Shown piece by piece: positions 1 to 13,479 of a stretch of 64,000 nt of DNA (the first letter of the stretch is position 1; every line of letters starts with the position of its first letter). The DNA lies in the NCBI GenBank assembly GCA_028023455.1, contig JAQFVV010012396.1:22258750-22322749 (forward strand). The letters run 5' to 3'. A program made the position numbers and the translations under genes. Source of the stretch: Epiperipatus broadwayi. Its lineage: Eukaryota > Onychophora > Udeonychophora > Euonychophora > Peripatidae. The notes under the pieces were generated by a model. It made no database searches. It was given only the letters and a program-made list of their open reading frames with translations, and was not told the origin of the DNA.

Positions 1-1456
1 TGAAAATTAGACATTTTAAGATGTTAAAAACATGTATAATAAAGGAGATTGTAGCACTATGTATAGCTATAATGTCTTTGCCAATAACAAGAGTTTGTAG
101 AATTTCAATAATGCAATGGTTGTAAAACAGCCTAAGTTAAACGTAATGCAAATATATATGTATTACAATGTAGCTTCATATTTTACAAAGCAATGATAGT
201 ATTTTAACAAGAAATGTTATAACCATGACATAGAGAGATATATAATTTGAGATAAAAGTCACTCAAAGAGACTTTTTTCATAATGAAATCCTATTTCTAA
301 TTTTATAAAAGTTGTGTAGCCAAAAATTACATTTGTACAATAGGAAACATTTTCTAACCTTTATTATAATTTTTGCAACAATGCAGTAAATGCAATTTTA
401 GTTGATGCTATTTATGAGTACTTTTTAATATCTAACATCCTTAGAAAATTTTCTGATTGTACCGTTACTTGGTATTTGTGTTATAAATAATGCCTAGGTA
501 TTTTCCTTAACATCAATATATTTTACTGATAAATACTGTGTCATGTTTAGGAAAAGGTGTTCATATGTTTTTTAAGATAGCACCATGAGAAATATTACTA
601 TTGTACTTAAATCTATCCTCCTGCAGTAATTTTTTATTCCTTTACATGTTCATTCTCCAAATATCAGAAGACACATTGCCTCACAGAAAAATATAATAAG
701 TTGATAACTAGATCAAATTTACTACTAACCCTTAATATAATTTTACCATTTTAATTTTTATCTATAAGGGCAACTTTCTGAATGCTTAACTTAAAATTTT
801 TTTAAACAAGTGAAAAAATGTGATATTCCAAATATTATTTCACAGATTTAACAAAAACCTAGCTAGATGGAGTCAAAGTTTTGCCAAAAAATTCAGATCC
901 ATTCCACATTAACTGCATTTCACTGCTTTAAGAAAAGGATTTTAATATCATGAACCAAGTAGAGAATGACTAGCAAATCTATGCTAAAAATAAGTGAATT
1001 AAAGGACTTTTATATATTCTAGTAAATCTATCTATATTTACTTGTTTTGTTTGGGAAAAAAAATCTATATGCTAAATTAATAAAAGTTTTAAATTGATAG
1101 TGGATACTTTTTAAATCAATAGTGGCTGTATATATTATTGGCATAGACCATGTACTATTTTATTACATATTATGCTTTTGTAATGTAAACAATATCTACA
1201 TTTAACAGGACCAGTAAAGTAATACTGAATTTTGGATCACAGTAATTTTTTTATATATTATTGTATAATATTCTGCTCTCTTTGATATTTTTTTCCACTA
1301 AACATGGGCAGTCATAAATTAAGACATATAAATTTACTTTGAATTTGTTCTCATAAAATCTCATTGAATTAAATTCATCTGAAGATCTATCAGCAAGTCA
1401 AAGATCTTTGACTTATGATTCAAGATTTCTGTCATTCATGAATACAATAAAATTAC
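1..1456. other. AT-rich intergenic DNA, nothing recognised
   Basis: No coding frame with codon structure, RNA gene or repeat that I can support was seen on either strand. The stretch is dominated by A and T with short homopolymer runs. Confidence 0.6.
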
Positions 1457-1702
1457 AAAATTACATTCAAGATGCTAATTTTGGTTGAGAATCATGATGG
1501 CTAAGGTAGAATTGATTTAGTAAAGGTTTTAGCTGAAATTTGGTGAATGTTCAAGTAGAGTTAACCAGTGATGCTTTTAATTGAGATGTGATGGTGAATC
1601 AAATAGAATAGAAAAATGGTAATGTTTTGATTGATATATTATGATGGTTTAAGTTAAGTTGATCCAGTAATGATTTTGCTCATGATACCATAAGTTTAAA
1701 TT
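1457..1702. repeat. Degenerate minisatellite, about 49-bp unit, about 5 copies
   Basis: Successive units start near 1457, 1506, 1555, 1603 and 1653. They share the order GTAGA/TTAAG start, then a CCAGTAATG-like block, a TTTTGATTGA-like block and a trailing ATGATGGT-like block. The phase is regular at 48-50 bases although individual units differ at many sites. This looks like an old tandem repeat. A chance periodicity in AT-rich DNA is possible, but the repeated G-containing blocks argue against it. Confidence 0.45.
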
Positions 1703-4700
1703 CAGTATTAAGTGATGGATTTAAACAAAACATTTGGTAGTGTTGCTTTTCCACATTGCAGAAAATACTTATGGCATAAATTTAATAACTATTTCTGAAT
1801 GAAAACATTATATTTATTTATATACCCTGTGCAATTTCAAGCAGTAATCCATATTCCCTTTTTATATTTATTCTAAAAATTAATAATAATATAAAATCAT
1901 CATTAATAATTTTTAACTTATATTATCAAGTAAGTCTATTTTGAAAGAGACTAATAGGGTTGCCTGATAGAGATTAAGAAAATTTATTTTCACTTTCAAC
2001 TATTGACTGATTTGTATTTAAGTTTCATGTCCGAAGGCAAGTCAAATAAGTAGCCCATAAAGTAACAAGGCCAATCAATGGGTAGTTTGTCACTATATGA
2101 CACCTTCTTAGTGCAATTTATTTTGGATCTCAATTTTAGACTTATATGTAACTTTGTCAACCCTTATATCATTAAAATTCCATTTAATAGTCAATTTTTT
2201 GTAAAGATAAAAGCTAGTTTGCCAAAAAAAATAACTACTTCCGAAACTATTATTGTTGAGATTCATTTTTTCTCTACTTGTATTTTGAAACAGCTTATAA
2301 ATTGCTTTCATTTCGTAATCAAATGTAAAAAAAAAAAATCTATTATTTGCATATGATTTGCATAAATAAAAACAAATTATTTGTAAAATGGAACATTTGT
2401 CATTATTAATAATAGCAGTGAAATTAATTTTAATTTATATCTATTTTTTGCTTTCATTTATCGAAATAAATAAAAACTTTGCAAGCATTAGTTGACTATT
2501 TCGTATTTGTGTGGGTTTAAACAAAGGCTGATGATTCATTTCCTACTTCCTGTGTTTTTTGATCACCTAAATCAGAATAAGAATGATTGAATATACAGAT
2601 AAAACTTATACGGATAAAAGAAAGTAGCCGTCTTTATTGTTTTAAAATGAGCCACAATGTCTGGAAATTATACTTCTCTATTCTAAAAAAAAAAAAAAAA
2701 TAAAAAAAAAAAGACTTTTTAAAAAGTATCTAAATGTACAAAACAAATGTAAGTACTCAAGTAACATCCAAGTCAGAATTGGTTGTAATTTATTTGAAAT
2801 TATAAAACTAAAAAAGTTAAACTTCTAAATTATTTTAAATATCTAAAAAAATAAAATTATTAATCAAAAAACTTTATTTTGCATATTAGGATTTAGTAGT
2901 ATATAACTTATTGTACTATTCTGTTTTGCCCTCTAACCCTGATTTCAAATTCAAACTATTAAATTTTCAGATAATTGAAAATATATATATATTGCACTGT
3001 GTACTGCAATAAAAAATATATGGGCAGGTTAATAATTAAAAATGTTATTAATTTTGTTTGTTCTTTGTAAAAGAATTCGAATTAAGATGAATTTTTTTTT
3101 TTTCACTTTTTCTTGAGCGAATAATTTTAAGTTTAGAGAACATGTTAAGAATCTTCTAATTGGTGCATTAATGATTAATTAAAACACTGATTGAAACTAA
3201 TGCATTCATGCATCTAACATCAATCATTTACTCCTGTATACTATTCCAGTTAATAGCCTGCAATTAAAAAGAATCCCAAGATTTGAACCCAAACCAGCAT
3301 GTATGGATAATGTGGATATTATATTATTATCAATTAACTTTTAATAATCAAAGTAATAGTAAATTATTTTTGAAAAAAATGAACACAATTGCTCTTAAAA
3401 CATGTTCAGCAAATTATGAAAGTTGCTGCATTCCAGGGGAGGGGGGCTATATCACATTACCAGCCAGTCACATTAGTTTAACAAGAGTTTATTCATTCAT
3501 AACCAAATAATATATTGCAACCGTGCTGGTGTGTTCACAGATGAATTCAAAGATTTTGTTGAGAATGGAATAATATATTGTAATGATACAGTTCTTTTCA
3601 GGATTGAAGGTGGTTGCATCTAACTATAGTCAGCCTTAGGGTCTTCATATAGGGTGCCATGGCTGAAATGATATAACTGTAATCTAAAATTGAATTTACA
3701 TTAAACAAGATAATTTTAAAATTAAATTATTCAATACAATATAACCTAGATTATTTCACCCAATGAACACCTTTATTAATAATCCCATTATGCTCAGAAT
3801 TCGAACTCAGGGCAGATATTGCATTTAACTCTCTTCAGGCATTACCATCAATAACCCATATAATTATTAATTCAATAAATTATTCTGTAAGTAATTTATT
3901 TAATAATATTAAGATATTAAATTGATATGATATATATGTGTGAGTATATGCACTTATAAACATTTGTTTTTAAAATAACTAAATAAATCAAATAAGTAAC
4001 CTGCTTAAATTTGAAACAAACTTTAACATGTTTATTAACAAGTAACAATATGAAAACATTTTATGTAACAAAAGAAAATGTTATTACAATACGTGTTTGT
4101 GTATATAAATCTATTATTCATAGCATTAAATTAATTATTATTTCCCTATATTCCCATAATAGTAATATACACCATAGCATGAAAACATTTCAATAATTTA
4201 TAACACAATAAATGAAAATTTAAAATTTCAAAAAAATATAATATAACCAACTAAGTAAGTATTAATTCAAGATTATGTGTATCAAAAATGATTCACATTA
4301 TAAGAATCTTGTAAAGTAATATTTGTATTATAAATAAATTCCTCCATTGGCAGTCATTTTATGAAATAAAGAAATTTCATGCAAAGAGGTTAATCTTTCA
4401 CACAAAGAGTTATAACAAATATTACTATCTTAATTAAAATTAGTAACAAACAAAATTCTGTTCTGTCATGTATAGATTCAATACAGAGAATAACAAACTC
4501 TTATCTCCATATTGAGTTAGTCTTAAATTCCCCCCAGTCAATGTCACTTGTTTTAAAGTAGAAGACCTAAATTTTATTAAATAAAAGAAAAGTTTAATGG
4601 CATGATCTTTTTTTTCTCTTCATCTAGATAATTTTTAAAAATAAAATATTCCCAGCATAAATGATTTTTGAAAACAAAAGAAATAAAACTTAGATGACAA

Positions 4701-5879
4701 ATGTACATAACACACAAATAAAATCTGAAATGTTATTTCAGAAAATATAATTTTATTCATTTCTGCAATGAGGTGAAGAATGTTCTTTAATAATAAAGTT
4801 CCATATTCTTTATTCATCAATCATCACAGAGGCAATCAAGATATTCTACAGATTACTTTGCTACCAAATAATTTCTCTTTAAAAATTATATTGATAAAAT
4901 ACAGATATATTTTAGGCATTATGTAGAAAATATAATTACATTCTTTGGTTAAAATATCAGCATTCCATCCCATGGCAAATGGTGTTTAGCCTCAATACAT
5001 TTTCGATAATTTTATATCCTTTTAAAATATTTAATTTCAATTTAAATAAATATTTTGAAGAATTTTCTCTTTATTAGAATTTTCTTTAGAACAATCTTCT
5101 AAATTTCTATGATTTATAAATGAAAATAAGTAAATAATTGTTTTTTAAAACATAAATAATAAAATTCAGGAATAATTTGTCTACTCCTTTTATTGAGTGA
5201 ATCTAGAATTCTTTTAAAATGAAATTTCGATTTAAAAAAAAAAAATTAAGTTATTAAAACATCTTCTTTTGATATGTTTTTATTTTGAACACATCAAAAC
5301 AAACACGTGTAATAGTTAATTCCTTAGCAAAAGATTGGATTAAATTATTAAAAACTTGGTTTGTTTTTTATGTGGAATGGACTTATAGTAGCATATATAA
5401 TATTTGCTTTTTGTGATTTAATATTTTCCTATTGTTAAAATAATTATCATTTATAATTAAGTTCTAAATTATATTTTCTTTATTTTAGTTGCTAAGATAT
5501 GATATTGGCCTCACATTATCTCCATGTCTATGTCTTGATTGATAAAATTCAATTAGTATAAACAAGGATTTATATATATGTCAATAATAAAATAATCATT
5601 TTAAAGTTATTAATTTCATTAATAACTATTTAAATAGCTGTTCCTCTAACTTAAGATTTTAATATTTAAATTAATTTAGATATATCTATGTCTATCATAA
5701 ATAATAAACTCACTAATTATAAACTTACATTTATATTTTTTTTATCTCTGTTTTGAAATTACATTTGGAACCCTTACAATTTGTTAGGTGAATTTTGTAT
5801 ATATTGAAACAGACATGCTGTTTCACGTATGTTTAGAAAATCCCCCCCTCTCCAAATGAAAATGACATAGATTAAAGCC
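1703..5879. other. AT-rich intergenic DNA with poly-A tracts
   Basis: This stretch of about 4.2 kb contains only short frames (under 95 codons) rich in Ile, Lys, Asn, Phe and Leu, as expected by chance at this composition. A near-continuous A tract lies at about 2684-2711, and an (AT)n-like run near 2983-2992. I see no gene, RNA or recognisable transposon. Confidence 0.6.
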
Positions 5880-5944
5880 AAGTCAGACTAATAATATTTT
5901 AAGTCAGACTAGTAATATTTTTAAAAAAGACTAATAATATATTT
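5880..5944. repeat. Short tandem repeat, about 22-bp unit, 3 copies
   Basis: The block AGTCAGACTAATAATATTTT occurs first exactly and is followed by two diverged copies (GACTAGTAATATTTTT and GACTAATAATATATTT). It is a small local tandem duplication with no coding content. Confidence 0.5.
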
Positions 5945-7240
5945 TTTAAAAATAAAAAAGATAAGAAATAATGAAGTTTGACCACAATTAAAATGATAAT
6001 TTGCTAATTCATAATGATTTGGTCAAAAAAAAAAGAAAATCAAATCCGTTTATAGTGCCATTAGAAAGAAAAAATAATGTATAATTTTTTTAGGTTTATT
6101 AAAACTACTAGATTAAAAAGCACAGAAATAAAATCAGATTGAAGAAAATTTCTAAGGCAGAATAACTGTAATATAATAATTAAAGGTATCAAGTCACTGT
6201 GCTGCAGGCAAGAAAATTTAAGATTCAAAAACACATGAAGGCAGATACTTAAAAATAATCATTAATTAAAAATGTCCAATGATCTAGGGGATTAAAAAAT
6301 GTGGGCAAGGATGAAAAAGCTTTTCCACCAATGGAACAAAAGGGCATGTAAGGTGAATCCATTTGTTAGAGAGAAAAATATATAAATAGTTTGGAAAAAT
6401 GGTAGAAAATTATTATTAAGTGATTCAGAAATGGATTAATTGATTCAAAAATACAAGATTTATGAATTGGCACAAGATTTAGCTACTAGACTACTAGAAA
6501 AGTGATTTAATGGAAACATCAAACAGCCTAATAAAAAATCATTCTAATATGATCTTTGGATAGACTACTTGTTCTCTCTCTCCTTCTGCAAAACGTGAAC
6601 TCCAAGCCTTGCCTAGAAGTTTCAACTGTTCAGCTTCAAGACAGATTCCCAGTTATTTAGTAATGCAGTAATAAATGAAGACATGAATTTAGAGGTAAGC
6701 AACTAGAAATGATCAATGCAATAAAATATGAATTAAAATTATAGCTATTAATGTTTATAAAACAAAAGAAATTTTTTTTTACATTATTAGTCTTAAGAAA
6801 ATTTTTTACAATTAATTATTAACTTCAGTCAAAAGTTGATGATAGTTTTTATTTTTATTTAAAATGAAAACCAGAAATGAAAATTATTACTTAATTACAA
6901 ATACTCACACACATATATATGTGTTATATATTTTATTAGTTAAACACCAATTATTTAATAAAATTTAAGATATGATCCAATAATAGAAATATTTCTAATA
7001 ATAATTGTAATAGTTGGGAATGTCACTTACAAAAATCCAAGATATGGTAAAAATAATAAAATGCTATATGAATCATAAATGCTTATGTGCATGTTATCTA
7101 TATCTTAATAAAATAATAAAATGTATGTGTATTAATATACACCTATGCTTTATTGGATTATAAATGCTCCACAAACTGGGAATTGCTGACATTACCTGCT
7201 TACCTATCTGTAATGATTCTTAAAAATAATAAAATGAAAT
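5945..7240. other. AT-rich intergenic DNA
   Basis: No gene or RNA was recognised. The last 150 bases or so (from about 7080) contain weak versions of the 7.24 kb minisatellite motif (TGCTCCACAAACTGGGAAT), so that array may begin earlier in decayed form. Confidence 0.5.
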
Positions 7241-7640
7241 GTTCCTCAAACCTGGAATAATAATTGAAATACTGATATTATCTGTACATCTACTCAAAAT
7301 GTTTCTACAGACTGGGAATAAATGATTATGAACATTTATGTATTAATATAATATGTGTACCTACCTGAAATGCTTTCATATACCTAGAATAATAATTGCA
7401 ATACTGATATTATCTGTACATCTACTTGAAATGCTTCTATAGACTTGAAATCAATAGTACAAAAATATTTATGTATAAATTGTGTGGGTATATCTGCTTA
7501 AAATGCTTCTACAGACCTGGAATAAATGGTTAAAAACATTTGCATATTAATGCTATACATATACTTATTTGAAAGGCTTTTAGACTTCTCCTCATCATGT
7601 GAACAAGAAAATGGTTTTTTTATCAGATGACCTACTTGAA
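7241..7640. repeat. Minisatellite with alternating about 61/71-bp units
   Basis: The motif TTCTACAGACCTGGAATAA and close variants recur at about 7241, 7301, 7372, 7433 and 7505. Two subunits alternate: a shorter one containing GATATTATCTGTACATCTACT and a longer one containing an AACATTTATGTATTAATAT-like block and a TACCTACCTGAAATG-like end. The pair forms a higher-order unit of about 132 bases. After 7575 the pattern degrades into two copies of a TTCTTCTCATxATxTGAAC block. This is a tandem satellite-like array with no coding role visible. Confidence 0.65.
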
Positions 7641-10360
7641 ATATTTCTACACTTCTTCTCATTATATGAACTTAAAAAAATGAGTTTTTACTTGGATATG
7701 AATGATGAACTATATTAGAAGGACTTACTAATGAATTATTGTTAAATAAAATTGTTGTTATTTAAAATTAATGTAATTGTTCAATTCTATTTGCATCACT
7801 AGCCATTCATTGCATCTTGCTCAAAAGAATCTCATGCCTCCTGATCTATGTTCAACATAACCAGATGATGGTAAGTAAGGTTTTAGTGAGATGGAACTTT
7901 AGTGGCACCGTTTGGGAAATCAAACACATAATTTTCTAGATGCTTCTAGTCTCTATGGCACTGCATCGGCTGATGAGCAGAAAATATTGTTGTAAATGGA
8001 GTGACTTCTGCATTGGCGAATGCCAATTGATAGTTCCTTCCTGAAATATGCTCATCATGAAATAAAACCAACAAAAAATGGGGTTGGTTGTGCATTCAGT
8101 TACAATATATAAAATAATATATAAAATAAATCTTTTATTGGATTAAATTTAGAAAATTTCTTTTCTTTGAGGCAATACACATTGTTTTTTTTTTATACTT
8201 TCAATAAAAAAAAGGAAAAGAGCAAATTCAAGACATAAAAGGGACTACTGGTTTTAATTATTGATAAAAGTACTGCAAAGTGTGATATGGTTATTAAATA
8301 TGACCATGATAGTTATAAGAAAGAGAAATTTGAGATCAAAAATCTAATGAAAGATAAAAGCTTGAAGACAGAATTTGGAGGTGTTCAACGTAAACATGTG
8401 TGGTGAGTTTTCTGGGGGATATAAAAGGGATCAACATAAATAAAGATGCCCTTTCTCTCTTTTTTGATATGCTGCAAGATACAGAATTACTCTGTGATAG
8501 TTGCTGATATTCATGTGTGGCTAGAATACCTGTGCCTTGCCGGTTTATCTTTTCCTTGGATGTCATTAGAATGATTTAGAAGAATGAAGTCATCACCTGT
8601 CTAAAATAGAAGCATCATGTTAATGCTGGAACTTAATATATGGATTGCAGAGTAAAATCTGAGGATTATATTTATTACCAAGGAACTATTTTACTGGACA
8701 ATCTTACCAGTAAGAAATTAAATATTGACCTCATAATATTTATTGAAATAACTTTTTGAAGTTACTACACATGTCATGTAAACTATAAGAAAAGAGAATT
8801 GATTAATGAATTACAATGAACTATAAATATGGTCAATGGATCATTGTGACTATTATATTACATTTTTTTTATTATTAAATTGAAATAAATATGCTCTTAA
8901 TAATAGAAAAAAAAAAAGAATTGCAATATGTCATTTGTTTAAGTCTTGTAAATATATTCTCTCAGCTGATCTTTGAAAATTTAACTGTTGATGACAACAT
9001 ACTTTATTTTATTTCAGGTACATTATTCAGGGTATTAAAATATATATATACATATAACTTCCATTGTCAATTTAATAGGGATGTCTAAGCAGAATCTTGG
9101 CACCTAATAAAATAAATATATAAATTTAAACTATTAATGGTGACAATGTGAATAAAAGTTAGCATCTATTTTTAATAATTCAAATTGTCCTTACTTATGT
9201 TAAGAAGTAGATAGATAATGGCAATCACTACATATAATTGCTGGTGAGTTTTGCAAGCATGTATGAGTTAATGCATTATAATTAGGATCGTATTACTTGG
9301 AAATATACAATGCTTATGATAAATCTCACATGGTTACATGTAATAACATAGATTGGGTGGGTGCATAGTGGGTAATGGACATATTCTTAACAGATACACA
9401 AACTAATTAAATAATGTTGTTGATGTCTAATAAATTAGGTTAGATAAAGAACGGTACAATATATATGCAATCAGACAAAACTAAGGCATTAATATTCTCA
9501 GAGAAGAAAGACACTGTTTGTAGAATTATCATCCATTGGTGAGTATAATAGTTTTATACAAACACACTTTGCAGTAATCTTTTTATGTGTTGTCTTAACA
9601 GAACAATTTGTATGTGCAAAATACTTAACTAGATTATCTGCAGTTTTTATATCAGTCCAGTTTCTGTATATATCTTAATATTTTAGCATACATTTAAGAA
9701 ATTTCAATGCAGGGCTTACAATATGTAAATAAACATATACACACGTATTGCATTATATTATCACAAACAGTTCAAAAGTCATGTTATTTTGTTGTTATCT
9801 TTGTTAGCCAAAGAGTAGTTAAAGACTATAATTGTTATAAAACTCAAGTAATTTAAATTTATCATTATCAAACTTGTGTGAGATAAATTTATGCGAAAGA
9901 ATTCGTTTCGGTTTAAAACTTTGCTATTTAAGCTATTACTTTTCAAAGAAATAAAATTTTGGTGTAAGTTGCTTAAATGCTTTAGTCACCATGTGAATCG
10001 TAAGTCTATGTTAATAAAGGTAAGAGCTATAAAATGGCAAGTAACATGAATACTACAGGATTAATATCAGGTGTCCATTGATTTTTTTTATTATAAATAA
10101 ATGACTCTAGATCAAGAGGAAAATAAATATTTTAGTATGCTAAGGATATTCTGTTTTGTTTTGCATATATCTTCTTTGATTACATGTGTTTATTTTAATT
10201 TGATTTCAATACTTTCTTCAGCATTTAAAATTTAACAAAGCTAATTAAAAGTTGAATAAACTTCTTAATTGATATTTATGATGTTTTTAGATTGGGTGAT
10301 ATATTTTTGACATAAAAAGATATATATTTGAGAATATAATTTTATATCAAATAAATAAAA
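7641..10360. other. AT-rich intergenic DNA with two slightly GC-richer patches
   Basis: Patches at about 7795-8080 and 8370-8580 are less AT-rich than their surroundings and may be remnants of unclassified mobile elements. The second gives a 76-codon minus frame (8336-8566) with an ordinary amino-acid mix, but I recognise no domain. The rest is featureless. Confidence 0.5.
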
Positions 10361-10507
10361 ATTAATAAGAGTACCAAACTTTTCATATAGTAATGCCACC
10401 AATTCAAGCTTCATAATCAATGGATGTAGGAAGGTTTGTGAATCCATTGATTATGAAGCTTCCACTTGGTGGCATTAGTGTATGAAGTGTTTGGTATTCT
10501 TACTAAC
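10361..10507. mobile_element. Palindromic MITE, divergent member of the TTAA family
   Basis: This is a near-perfect hairpin of about 147 bases. The left arm runs from GAGTACCAAAC through TAGTAATGCCACC and CATAATCAATGGAT. The right arm returns through ATCCATTGATTATG, GGTGGCATTA and GTTTGGTATTC. The loop is about 15 bases near 10425-10440. The core (TAGTxxTGCCACC ... AATCAATGGATG) matches the inverted termini of the MITEs at 16.4, 17.6, 43.3 and 48.1-48.9 kb, so I treat it as a short divergent relative. It has no coding capacity and would need a transposase supplied in trans. Confidence 0.65.
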
Positions 10508-12907
10508 AAATATGTAAACATATGAAATGGTTAGCTGATGGTTTTAAATCAAAATTATATTGTCAAAGTCTATTTGGATAATATTTGTGAAAGAATTGAT
10601 AATTTATGTGAAATATTATTTACTAACAGGTGATCAATTTATTAGTAGGTTAGATTAAAATTTCATTCCAGTCACATAATCCATTATTTGTGGATGTATG
10701 TTGGACTAATTTCATCATCCCATACCTGCAGATAATTAACCTAATCCATTAATATTGGTTTTGAGTTTACAATTTCTTTCTATATCAGAACAGTTTCTGT
10801 CAGCTTTTTCTCTAGTGATTCAATCTCATCAAAAGTATTTCTGCACACTATTTTCAGTAGCAACATAATTAAAATGTATTTTTGATGTACATCTCTTAAA
10901 AGTACATTATTGTTTTAACTTTATATTCAATTAACCTATCTTTAATTATAATAATGCAAAACTTTAGCCTCTATTGCATGCAAATAAGCTCAGTTAAGTC
11001 ATTTATAAGATGATAGGAGCATTTTTTGATGAAAAAGTGAAATGTGTGGATTGAGTTAGTATTATTTATCAGTGAAGTAACATATTTCATACCTTTTCCT
11101 ATTTAAAAGATACATTTATTTTTAATACTTTATAATAAGCAATTTTAAGCTGAATTTTTAAATGTATAAAATTTTATAGAAAATGTTTTAGCATTGAGTA
11201 CAAATTATTAATTTAGATTAATGAGCATTCTATAAGATTCACAATGGATGAATATAATAACTAACAACATTATTTGCATCTTCAATTCATCTGCTTCTTT
11301 TCACACACACTGACTGGCAAATTTAAGATCTTTTTCCAGCATGAATTTAATTTCGTTATTCCAGCATGTATTTAATTTTGTTAGTTTTAAATATAATTTT
11401 GTAATAATGTAATGCTAAATTTAGATAAAGATTTATCAGCTTGTTGTGCTTTCAAATCACAAGAAAATCACCAAGTGAATCTTTTTCTTGCTAGATATTG
11501 TAATTTACAACTTGCATTATCATGCCACATCTTCATATGAAGTATGTGCAATATATTTAAAGCAATCCATTTTATAATCAATAAAGACTGAAGCATTAGA
11601 CACACAAATGCAAATTTTATGAAACTAATGTTTACCTAAAAATAGAGATTATAAGTTTTAAATACAGTGCACTTATAGTTTAAAAAATAATGTTTAGCTC
11701 CCAGATAGTAAACAAAATATATTGATTATTAGATGTCATATAGATCTGTTCTATGGGTCTGTGCCACTTGGGTGCAAAATAATATTGCTGCCTTTCCAAA
11801 AAAATCATTATAACAATAAAAGATTAATTAATCAATCAGACACTAGATGGCATTCCATATAAATTTTGTAGTGTAAATTTCTGATGTTTGTTTGAATGTA
11901 TATGTATATGTAATAAAAGTGCTTACAAAACAGCTTCAAATACAATAAAGTTTCCTGTAACCATAGACCTAGTCTAACAGATAAAACAATACAAATACAT
12001 AACTAATATTTATAATCAAATAAAATAATCAGTTAGCATCAGCAAAATCAAGTATTGAAGCATTCATGTTTTTAAATTATTTTTTTAATTATCTATTGTT
12101 TTAAATTTTTATTAAGATGCATCACTTGTCCCACTCCTACAGTGTCTCACTTGGGTGCATTCCATTCCCTGCACTTCAGTTATGTGATGAGATTATATTG
12201 TTATTTGTTTAGTTGTTATGATGTGATTAATTGTAGCAATATATGTAGGAGATGGTTATTTATATATGTTACAATTACTACGAGTTTTATTCTCTGTTTA
12301 AATCAATCACATAGGAAAAAATGAAAAAGTGTTTTTTGATATTTGTTTGAATTTACCATTAGGGGTTATGATTTTAGTTGATAAGCTAATTGGATGAACA
12401 TAATAATTGATAGATCACTGTAGTTAATTCAGACTTTCTTACAGGATATCAAAAAATAATCAATGCTCTGTTATAATACATCTTCATTAAAGTTGACTGT
12501 GATGTTACAATCGTTATGTTCAAGTTTGAATTAAATTCTCAATAATAAAAGTATTATTTATTATATTCCTGTTGATTTTCATTATTAATCTACACACACT
12601 TTTACATTTTAAAGTGGATAGTTTATTTATATTCTGTTTTTGTTTATTTTCTTTTATTTGATCTTTAAGATAAGTATCATTTGAGTGAAATTACTTTTGA
12701 AAATTAAGCTAAAAATTCTGCTTTTTTAATAATAGATATATAAATTTCATGGCTATTATTAAAAAATGCTTGCATGAAGAACAGAACATTCATATTACTC
12801 ATAATGATTCCCCATGTATTAAATTTTTTATTGTTGTTTTTAAATTATAAAGTTGTTTTTTCCCCTAATATTTCTTTAAGATGTAATATATCATTTTAAA
12901 AATACTT
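10508..12907. other. AT-rich intergenic DNA
   Basis: No supportable gene, RNA or intact repeat. A short duplication (TTCCAGCATGxATTTAATTT) is visible at about 11336-11380. Confidence 0.55.
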
Positions 12908-13041
12908 TGGGGTACCCCCAGACTAGTTTCTACCTTGTGACTCTCATGAGTGGCACTACTGTATGGAGAGTTTTGCCTCTGTAAAAAAACAGCTTTTGTA
13001 AGCATAAAGAATGGTGATCATGTGATGTTTTATGGTTTAAC
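12908..13041. mobile_element. Truncated MITE copy (right end only)
   Basis: The block CCAGACTAGTTTCTACCTTGTG, then GGCACTACTGTATGGAGAG, GTTTTGCCT and GATCATGTGATGTTT, corresponds in order to internal and right-terminal sequence of the MITEs at 43.3 and 48.5 kb. The left terminus is missing and part of the interior is deleted (ACTCTCATGAGTGGCAC joins two normally separated blocks). Confidence 0.65.
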
Positions 13042-13410
13042 ATATAATTATTGTAATAAAGTTATATATGTACAGCAAATAAAAATATTAAGAACGATAA
13101 TGTCTGAGATGTAGTAATGCTAATGGATAATCAATATTTTAAAAGAACTGTGTTTGGTTAAATAATTATTAAGTTTTTATCTATAACTTTTAGTAAACCT
13201 GTGTTCTATTAAATAAAGGAATAAAATTGACCAGATATTTTTTTTCACTTAAGTCTAATCTTGAAATAATATTTAAACATGATATTTATTTTTTTCTGAA
13301 CATTTGAAAGATCATGGCTTGAGTTCGCTATATTTCATTTTGAATATTTCAAAATAATTTCATATCATTTAATAATAATTAATAGAGAAACCTAATATAT
13401 ATTACATTAT
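13042..13410. other. AT-rich intergenic DNA
   Basis: Nothing recognised. Confidence 0.5.
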
Positions 13411-13411
13411 G

Positions 13412-13477
<66 letters not shown>
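13411..13477. repeat. (AT)n microsatellite
   Basis: Essentially uninterrupted AT dinucleotides with one AA phase break near 13438. Such tracts can extrude cruciforms and are often length-polymorphic. Confidence 0.95.

Positions 13478-13479
<2 letters not shown>

Noticed and set aside
2078-2356. 92-codon plus frame
   Set aside because: Composition (Ile, Phe, Lys, Asn), overlap with a reverse frame at 2108-2311 and a poly-Lys end encoded by an A tract point to a chance frame in AT-rich DNA.
7241-7640. CRISPR-like array
   Set aside because: Units are contiguous and diverged, with no identical short repeats separated by unique spacers, and the genome is eukaryotic.
8336-8566. 76-codon minus frame as a host gene
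   Set aside because: Amino-acid mix is ordinary and the DNA is GC-richer, but no domain, start context or neighbouring exon supports a gene.
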